Source: Halosimplex litoreum (GTDB taxonomy: Archaea > Halobacteriota > Halobacteria > Halobacteriales > Haloarculaceae). From it: a stretch of 64,000 bases of DNA. Made by a program: the position numbers and the translations under genes. Positions within the stretch are counted from its first letter, which is position 1, and each line of letters begins with the position of its first letter. The notes beneath the pieces were generated by a model. The model saw only the letters and a list, made by a program, of their open reading frames with translations. It searched no databases and had not been told where the DNA came from. Positions 58,525 through 64,000 of the stretch are shown piece after piece. Location: the NCBI RefSeq assembly GCF_016065055.1, contig NZ_CP065856.1, forward strand, positions 3,037,836 to 3,101,835, written 5' to 3'.

Positions 58525-60360
58525 ATGGAACGTCCCCACTGGACGGCGGCCGGCGCGTCGCCCGAATCGAGCACCCGCGAGACGGTCGAACGCGGCGACT
58601 ACGAGACGGTCGAGCGACGAGTGCTGGTGATCGGTGCCGGCGCCGCCGGCGCCCGGACGGCGATCGAGCTCGTCGAGCAGGGGGTCGACCCCGAGGACCT
58701 GCTGGTGGTCGGCAAGCGGGGCCACGGCGACGCTCACACCACGTGGGCGCGCGGCGGCATCAACGGCGCGCTCGGGACCCACGACCCCGAGGACGACTGG
58801 ACGGTCCACGCCGCCGATACCCTGAACGAAGGCCACCACGTCAACGACCCCGGGAAGGTCGAGACGGTCACGAAGCGGATGCCGGGTCTGCTGCGGGAAC
58901 TCGACGACTGGGGGATGGCCTTCAGTCGGACCGACGACGGCGAGATCGACCAGCGCTACTTCGGCGCCCAGTCGTTCCGGCGGACGGCCTTCGCCGGCGA
59001 CCACACCGGCGAGTCGCTGCTCGACACGCTGGTCGAGCGCGCGCAGGCTCTCGAGATCCCCTACCGCGAGAACCTGTTCGTCTCCGATCTGGTCACCGAC
59101 GGCGGCCGGGTGCTCGGTGCGGCGGCCGTCGACACGGACACCGGGGAGTTCGTCGCCCTCGACGCCGAGGTCGTGGTGCTCGCCGCGGGCGGCTACACCA
59201 GCCTCTACCGTCGCCACTCCTCGCGGGACGACGAGAACACCGGCGACGGCCCCGCGCTGGCCTACCGCGCCGGTGCCGATCTCCTCGATATGGAGTTCGT
59301 CCAGTTCCACCCGACTGGGATGGTCGGGAACCGCTACGGCGAGGAGTGGGACGGCCGCCTCGTCACCGAGGCCGTCCGCGGCGAGGGCGGCCGGCTGTTC
59401 AACGCCGACGGGGAGCGGTTCATGGAGCGGTACTCGCCCGACCAGATGGAACTGGACGCCCGCGACGTGGTCGCCCGCGCTATCGCCCAGGAGATCGAGG
59501 AGGGAAGGGGAACTGAAAACGGAGGCGTCTACCTCGACATCTCCCACCGTGAGCGCGAGTTCATCGAGGAGCGGCTCCCGCGGATGTACGAGCGGTTCGC
59601 GGATCTGGGCGTCGACATGGCCGAGGAACCGGTCGAGGTCGCGCCGACGGCCCACTACGGCATGGGCGGCGTCGTCGTCGACGACGTGGGCGAGACGGCC
59701 GTCGACGGCCTCTACGCCATCGGCGAGACGATGGCCGGCGTCCACGGCGCCAACCGCCTCGGCGGCAACTCGTTGGCCGAGACTATCGCGTTCGGCGAGG
59801 CGACGGGCCAGGCCGTGGCCGAGCGGCTCGCGGCCGGCGGCGTCGATTCCGGCGCCGAAGACCGCGCGGTCGACTTCCGCGAGCGCACCGAGACGCGCTT
59901 CGCCGATCTCGCGGCGCTGTCGGGACGCGACGGCACGCACGACCCCGAAGCGCTGCTCGACGAGGTGCGCGAGGTGCTGTGGGACCACGCCGGCATCCTC
60001 CGGGACGGCGAAGGGCTGGCCACCGCGCTTGACGAACTGGCGGACCTCCGCGAGCGCGCTGCCGACCTCGCTGTCGGCGACCGGACCGATCGCTCCTTCG
60101 AGTTCGCGCTCGACCTCGGATTCGCGCTGACCGTCGCCGAGGCGACCGTGCGCGGCGCGCTCGAACGCGAGGAGTCCCGCGGCGCCCACGTCCGCACCGA
60201 CCACCCCGACACCGACCCCGAGTGGCGCCGCTCGGTCGTGATCGGCCGCGACAGCGTCGGCGCGATGCGCGTCGACACGGCCCCCGTCGGCACGCCGAGC
60301 GAGGCGGTGCAGGCGGCCCTCGACGAGGGGTACGAACTGGATTACCACCAGCTGGAGTAG
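58525..60360 (+). CDS. SdhA/FrdA/NadB-like FAD flavoprotein, orphan
   Basis: 611 residues. The FAD motif is VLVIGAGAAGARTAIEL (~31-47), followed by HTTWARGGINGALGTHD, the covalent-type histidine region of fumarate reductase/succinate dehydrogenase flavoproteins. The substrate motifs are EFVQFHPTGM, VRGEGGRLFN and PTAHYGMGGVVVD, and the C-terminal helical domain is complete. No SdhB, SdhC or SdhD follow, and nadA/nadC are absent, so it may be a stand-alone fumarate reductase, aspartate oxidase or other flavin oxidoreductase. Its start is 193 bp from the divergent biotin carboxylase gene. Confidence 0.85.
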   Translation: MERPHWTAAGASPESSTRETVERGDYETVERRVLVIGAGAAGARTAIELVEQGVDPEDLLVVGKRGHGDAHTTWARGGINGALGTHDPEDDWTVHAADTLNEGHHVNDPGKVETVTKRMPGLLRELDDWGMAFSRTDDGEIDQRYFGAQSFRRTAFAGDHTGESLLDTLVERAQALEIPYRENLFVSDLVTDGGRVLGAAAVDTDTGEFVALDAEVVVLAAGGYTSLYRRHSSRDDENTGDGPALAYRAGADLLDMEFVQFHPTGMVGNRYGEEWDGRLVTEAVRGEGGRLFNADGERFMERYSPDQMELDARDVVARAIAQEIEEGRGTENGGVYLDISHREREFIEERLPRMYERFADLGVDMAEEPVEVAPTAHYGMGGVVVDDVGETAVDGLYAIGETMAGVHGANRLGGNSLAETIAFGEATGQAVAERLAAGGVDSGAEDRAVDFRERTETRFADLAALSGRDGTHDPEALLDEVREVLWDHAGILRDGEGLATALDELADLRERAADLAVGDRTDRSFEFALDLGFALTVAEATVRGALEREESRGAHVRTDHPDTDPEWRRSVVIGRDSVGAMRVDTAPVGTPSEAVQAALDEGYELDYHQLE

Positions 60361-60454
60361 TCGGCCGAGGGCCGACGGTTCCCGGCGAGTGGCCCCACCG
60401 CCGAACCCTCTCGTCGGGAAAACGGTTATGCGCTTGCTGGCCGTCGCTTCGGGG

Positions 60455-61570
60455 GTGAGCGACAGCGAACGCGTCGCGCGGACCGAGGACGGACTGGCAC
60501 AGGTGCTCGACGCCGATGGCCGGGTCCGTGAGGGCGCGACCGTCCCCGACATCTCCGACGAGCGGCTCGTCCGGATCTACCGCGAGATGAAACTCGCCCG
60601 GCACCTCGACGAGCGCGCGGTCTCGCTGCAACGGCAGGGCCGGATGGGCACCTACCCGCCGCTTGCGGGCCAGGAGGCCGCGCAGGTCGCCTCGGCGCAC
60701 GCGTTGCGCGACGACGACTGGATCGTCGACCAGTACCGCGAACACGGCGCGATCGCGGTCCGCGGGCTCGAACCAGAGTACCTGCTGTACTGGATGGGCC
60801 ACGAGGTCGGCAACGAGTGGCTCGCTTCCAAGCACGTCTTCCCCCTCAACATCTCCATCGCGAGCCACCTCCCCCACGCGACGGGGATGGCCTGGGCCGC
60901 TCGCCTCCAGGGCGACGATCGGGTCGTCTGCTGTCACTTCGGCGACGGCGCCACGAGCGAGGGGGACTTCCACGAGGCGCTCAACTTTGCGGGCGTCTTC
61001 GACGCCCCAGCCGTCTTCTTCTGCAACAACAACCAGTACGCAATCTCCGTCCCACGGGATCGCCAGACGGCGAGCGCGACTATCGCCGAGAAGGCCGACG
61101 CCTACGGTTTCGCCGGAATTCGGGTCGACGGCATGGACCCGCTGGCCGTCTACCAGGTGACCAGGGGGGCCGTCGAGAAGGCCCGCGACCCCGGCGCCGA
61201 GCAACTGCGCCCGACGCTGATCGAGGCGGAGATGTACCGCTTCGGCGCCCACACCACCGCCGACGACCCCTCGCGGTACCGGACCGACGAGGAGGTCGAG
61301 GCCTGGCGCGAGCGGGACCCGATCCCGCGGATGGAGACCTTTCTCCGCGAGCGCGGTCTGCTCGACGACGAGCGCGTCGGCGAGATCGAGAGCCACAACC
61401 GCGAGCGGGTGGCCGAGTTGGTCGACGCCGCCGAGGCGTACGAGCCCGAAGTCGCGGCGTGGTTCGAACACGCCTACGAGGAGCCGACCGACCGCGTGCG
61501 GGAAAGTCAGGCGTACCTCCGCGAGTTGCGCGAGCGCCACGGCGACGACGCGCTCCTGCGCGAGGAGTGA
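60455..61570 (+). CDS. 2-oxoacid dehydrogenase E1 alpha subunit, orphan
   Basis: 371 residues from the GTG at 60455, chosen because GTTATG at about 60425-60430 looks like its TATA region; an ATG at 60428 is the alternative. The thiamine-diphosphate motif GDGATSEGDFHEALNFAGVFDAPAVFFCNNN (GDG...NN) is intact, and RYREMKLARHLDERAVSLQRQGRMGTYPP and AHTTADDPSRYR are E1-alpha hallmarks. It should decarboxylate pyruvate or branched-chain oxoacids. No E1-beta, E2 or E3 gene is adjacent, unlike most E1-alpha genes, so it needs a partner encoded elsewhere. Confidence 0.9.
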   Translation: MSDSERVARTEDGLAQVLDADGRVREGATVPDISDERLVRIYREMKLARHLDERAVSLQRQGRMGTYPPLAGQEAAQVASAHALRDDDWIVDQYREHGAIAVRGLEPEYLLYWMGHEVGNEWLASKHVFPLNISIASHLPHATGMAWAARLQGDDRVVCCHFGDGATSEGDFHEALNFAGVFDAPAVFFCNNNQYAISVPRDRQTASATIAEKADAYGFAGIRVDGMDPLAVYQVTRGAVEKARDPGAEQLRPTLIEAEMYRFGAHTTADDPSRYRTDEEVEAWRERDPIPRMETFLRERGLLDDERVGEIESHNRERVAELVDAAEAYEPEVAAWFEHAYEEPTDRVRESQAYLRELRERHGDDALLREE

Positions 61571-61682
61571 GTCGGAAGGGCCGAGGACACCCGCTACTGT
61601 GTCGTGTTACCGCCCGACGTGTGACCGCCTACCGTTCGGAAGTCGCCGTATAGCAATACCGGTCCCGTCCGTCCGCACTCGT

Positions 61683-61841
61683 ATGGCCTACCAGGTCGAA
61701 TGCAGCCAGGACGACGAGTTCATGATCAAATCCGAGGACGAGCACGAGGTCATCGAACACGTCAAGGAACACGCCCACGAGAAACACGACATGGACCTGA
61801 GCGACGACGACGCACGCGACATGGTTCAGGAAGCGTCCTGA
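61683..61841 (+). CDS. DUF1059 small protein
   Basis: 52 residues from the ATG at 61683 (MAYQVECSQDDEFMIKSEDEHEVIEHVKEH). The motif YQVECSQDDEFMIKSEDEHEVIEHVKEHAHEKHDMDLSDDDARDMVQ matches DUF1059, an acidic helical domain of unknown function common in haloarchaea and actinobacteria. A TATA-like GTATAGCAAT lies ~30 bases upstream. It is a stand-alone monocistronic gene. Confidence 0.85.
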   Translation: MAYQVECSQDDEFMIKSEDEHEVIEHVKEHAHEKHDMDLSDDDARDMVQEAS

Positions 61842-61963
61842 ACGACGACGAGGCGGCGGGCGGTTTTCCGGCACGCTCGATCGGCGAGCGGCGCCACCAA
61901 CCGTTTTGTGGGCGGCGACCGCAGTTCGCGTATGGAGACGGTGACTGGGGCGGCGGTGGTGGC

Positions 61964-62635
61964 GTGACGGGCGTCTACGAGTACGCGCTGGCGGAGACGG
62001 CCGCGGACCTGCACCCCGAGGTGCGCGAGCGCTACGCGCTCGGGCCCGACGACGCGTTCGCGACCGTGGGACGGGGCCGGATGGACATCACCCGCGGTGC
62101 CGTCGCACTCCCGGTTCTGTACGCGATGCCCACGCGGAACCTCCTGTTCCCCGAATCGGGCGAGGACGTGCCGTTCTCGGTCACCACGGTCGGCTGGCGC
62201 GACCCCGCGGGGTACGAGGCGCTGACGACCCGTCGCTCGTTCGAGTTCGACGGGACGGTTCGACGGTTCGACTCGACGACGGTGTGGGACCGCGACCGCG
62301 AGCGGTTGTTCGACTTTCTCGGCACCGGCGGGACGGTCGTCTCGGAACTCCACCCCCGTGTCGAGGACGGCGCGCTCGTCGTCGAGGGCGGCAAGCAGTG
62401 GACCCGCGTCGGTGGGCGCTACCTGCCGACGCCCGGCCCGCTCGGGGTCGACGTGACGGTGCGGGACCGCTACGACGAGTCCGACGAGCGGTTCTACGTG
62501 ACCGCGACCGTCGAGAGCGGGCTGGTGGGCCACATTCTCGGCTATCGCGGGTCGTTCACGCAGGAGCGCCGGGAGATGGAACGGGTGCCCGACGACCTCA
62601 AGCCCGTCACCGGGATCGACCCGCTGCCGCCATGA
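61964..62635 (+). CDS. DUF4166 domain protein
   Basis: 223 residues from the GTG at 61964 (VTGVYEYALAETAADLHPEV). LHPEVRERYALGPDDAFATVGRGRMDITRG, the RRFDSTTVWDRDRERLFDFLGTGG core and LPTPGPLGVDVTVRDRYDESDERFYVTATVESGLVGHILGYRGSF fit DUF4166, usually the C-terminal part of bacterial saccharopine-dehydrogenase-like proteins. Here it is a free-standing single domain. Its stop codon overlaps the YndJ start, so the two proteins are likely made together. Function unknown. Confidence 0.82.
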   Translation: MTGVYEYALAETAADLHPEVRERYALGPDDAFATVGRGRMDITRGAVALPVLYAMPTRNLLFPESGEDVPFSVTTVGWRDPAGYEALTTRRSFEFDGTVRRFDSTTVWDRDRERLFDFLGTGGTVVSELHPRVEDGALVVEGGKQWTRVGGRYLPTPGPLGVDVTVRDRYDESDERFYVTATVESGLVGHILGYRGSFTQERREMERVPDDLKPVTGIDPLPP

Positions 62636-63621
62636 GCGGCGGAAAGGTGGACGGGAACGGCACGGCCGAGACGGATCCGGACCCGTTCGCTCGCCTCGTC
62701 GCCGGCGGCTCGCTGGCCGATCTGAGTGCGGTCGCCGGTGGGGGGCTGTGGGTCGTCCTCGCCCTCGCCGGCGGGCTCTCGCAGGTCGAACGGGCGCTCG
62801 CGCTGGCGCCGTTAGTGGTCGTTCCGCTGGGCGTCGGCCTGGCAGCGCGCGGGGAGTTCACCGGCCTGTCGGGTCGACTGCTCGGTGCCGCCGTCGCGTC
62901 GCTCCCGGTCGGCGCGTCGCTGATGGCCCTCTCGCTCGTGGTCGACGCGGGACCGGTCGCCGCGGGGCTGGCCGCGCCGTGGGTGTTCGTGACGAGTCTG
63001 CTCGCGCTCGCCGGGGTGTCGCGAGCGGTCGAACGGGGCAGCATCCGGCCGCTGACGCTCGGCCTCGTCGACGCCGGCCTCGCCTACGTTCCGGTCGCCG
63101 CCGTCGCGCTCGTGCTCTCGCATCTCGGGATCACCTTCTGGTTCGACCCGACCATCGTCCTCCTGACCGCGGTCCACTTCCACTTCGCCGGGTTCGCGCT
63201 GCCGGTGCTGGCGGGCGTGACGGGCCGTCACCTCGGCGGCTTCGACGGCGCCGTTCGCGCCGTGGCGGGCGTGATCCTGGTCGGGCCGGCGATAATCGCC
63301 GTCGGCATCTCGTTCTCGCCGCTCGTCGAAGTCGTCGCCGTCGGCGCGTTCACGCTCGCCGTGGCGGCGTTCGGCCTGCTGGTCCTGGTTCGGGTCGTTC
63401 CGTCGCTGGACGTGCTTCCGGCCGCGCTCGTGGGCCTCTCGGCGCTGGCGCTCCCGGTGTCGATGGTGCTGGCGCTGGGCTACGGCGTGGCGGCGTTCGG
63501 CGGGCCGAACCCGCTGGGCCTGGGCATCGGGCGGATGGCGACGCTGCACGGGTCGCTCAACGCCTACGGGTTCGCGCTGTGTGGCGTCCTCGGGTGGCGA
63601 GCCCACGGGCGCGGGGCGTGA
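62632..63621 (+). CDS. YndJ-like membrane protein
   Basis: 329 residues with about nine predicted helices after a soluble N-terminus. HFHFAGFALPVLAGVTGRHLGG and LHGSLNAYGFALCGVLGWR are the conserved YndJ motifs with paired histidines, possibly metal- or heme-binding. Its ATG overlaps the DUF4166 stop as ATGA. The YndJ/DUF4166 pairing recalls Bacillus YndJ proteins, where such parts occur together, but a defined function is lacking. Confidence 0.85.
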   Translation: MSGGKVDGNGTAETDPDPFARLVAGGSLADLSAVAGGGLWVVLALAGGLSQVERALALAPLVVVPLGVGLAARGEFTGLSGRLLGAAVASLPVGASLMALSLVVDAGPVAAGLAAPWVFVTSLLALAGVSRAVERGSIRPLTLGLVDAGLAYVPVAAVALVLSHLGITFWFDPTIVLLTAVHFHFAGFALPVLAGVTGRHLGGFDGAVRAVAGVILVGPAIIAVGISFSPLVEVVAVGAFTLAVAAFGLLVLVRVVPSLDVLPAALVGLSALALPVSMVLALGYGVAAFGGPNPLGLGIGRMATLHGSLNAYGFALCGVLGWRAHGRGA

Positions 63622-63639
63622 CCGGGAACGAACCCCCGC

Positions 63640-64000
63640 TCAGGCGGTGGCGGGGCCGGAGACGGTATCGGGCCGCCCCTCGAACAGCTCCCGGAACAGC
63701 TTCCGCTCGGCCGAGCGGAGGTGTTCGGTGAACGTCGACTGGGAGATGCCCATCATCGACGCGACCGCCTCCCCGCTGGTCTCGCGGGGCCACTCGAAGA
63801 ACCCGGCGAAGTAGGCGGTCTGGGCGGCTTCGAGCTGTCGCTCGGTCAGCGCCTCCTCGAGCCCCGAGCGGAACTCCGGCGTGGACTCGCCGTCGCGCTC
63901 GCGTTCCAGCTGGGAGACGAGTTCGAGCCCCGGGTGAGCCGAGCGCACGGCCTCGACGACCGACCGGACGTCGTTCGACCGCGACACGTCGACGACGAGC
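63640..64000 (-). CDS. Bat-like HTH-10 regulator, C-terminal part (window edge)
   Basis: The frame continues beyond the right edge (the codons at 64000-63985 read LVVDV), so only the last ~119 residues are present. The HTH_10 domain is clear: LTERQLEAAQTAYFAGFFEWPRETSGEAVASMMGISQSTFTEHLRSAERKLFRELF, the DNA-binding signature of bacterio-opsin activator-like proteins. Full-length members have PAS/GAF sensor domains N-terminal to this, outside the window. A start GTG at 63987 is possible but unlikely, because coding continues upstream. Confidence 0.9.
   Translation of the reverse strand, partial: LVVDVSRSNDVRSVVEAVRSAHPGLELVSQLERERDGESTPEFRSGLEEALTERQLEAAQTAYFAGFFEWPRETSGEAVASMMGISQSTFTEHLRSAERKLFRELFEGRPDTVSGPATA

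Noticed and set aside
1-64000. CRISPR array or cas genes
   Set aside because: No regularly spaced direct repeats and no cas-like proteins were found; the CARF-like protein is the only related domain.

Overview
This 64 kb window comes from a halophilic archaeon of the class Halobacteria. The signs are high GC, strongly acidic proteins, a Tat lipoprotein signal, split glycine dehydrogenase genes (gcvPA/gcvPB), an archaeosine (preQ0) operon queD-queE-queC, a coenzyme F420 gene (cofD), many CPxCG zinc-ribbon miniproteins, leaderless or very short leaders behind TATA boxes, and frequent GTGA/ATGA gene overlaps. The gene content would fit a Haloarcula/Halosimplex-type genome, but the genus cannot be fixed from the sequence alone.

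Layout. 1-5.8 kb: a truncated Tat lipoprotein, small haloarchaeal proteins, an MFS transporter, tRNA-Val(CAC) with unusual palindromic copies of its own 3' end, a DUF7553-like gene under a DtxR-type box, a metallo-beta-lactamase-fold hydrolase and cobalamin adenosyltransferase. 5.8-15.5 kb: a large PAS/GAF histidine kinase, the two glycine dehydrogenase subunits, a nucleotide-sugar type epimerase, an AGE-family epimerase and a 2-hydroxyacid dehydrogenase. 15.5-21 kb: Hsp20, a TetR regulator with a double palindromic operator and the MATE pump it probably controls, then the preQ0 operon and a DoxX protein. 21.4-21.9 kb: tRNA-Phe(GAA) with the same kind of palindromic 3'-end copies as tRNA-Val, and a zinc ribbon. 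22-29.8 kb: a four-gene transglutaminase/DUF58 operon facing a MoxR ATPase. 30 kb: a 273-bp non-coding element with 23-bp perfect inverted ends. 30.3-33.6 kb: a tightly overlapped cofD / dihydrouridine-synthase-like / CitG-like / DUF447 operon.

33.7-47.6 kb: a family 2 glycosidase, panB, an S66 peptidase, a [2Fe-2S] ferredoxin, a lipid-flippase-like membrane protein, a GNAT enzyme with a tiny upstream coupled ORF, two Nudix proteins, a CARF-like HTH protein without any CRISPR locus, a Cys-phosphatase, a galactonate/gluconate dehydratase and an HD phosphohydrolase. 47.6-49 kb: an IS1341-type element with an apparently intact TnpB. 49-64 kb: an amidohydrolase, a universal stress protein, biotin ligase (BirA), a FilR1-type regulator beside a methanogenesis-marker-12-like ASKHA protein, a DUF4397 surface protein, biotin carboxylase/BCCP (the likely BirA target), an orphan SdhA-like flavoprotein, an orphan E1-alpha dehydrogenase subunit, DUF1059, a DUF4166-YndJ pair and a truncated Bat-type regulator.

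The most unusual signals are non-coding. Both tRNA genes carry, immediately 3', a small hairpin followed by inverted and direct copies of the tRNA 3' end around a conserved loop. The loop sequence of the tRNA-Phe copy recurs with one mismatch at the left end of the TnpB element. With the 273-bp palindromic element and other structured gaps, this suggests a family of short palindromic elements in this genome. Among genes, the cofD-dus-citG-DUF447 operon and the marker-12/FilR1 pair resemble pieces of methanogen C1/coenzyme biology retained in an aerobic archaeon.
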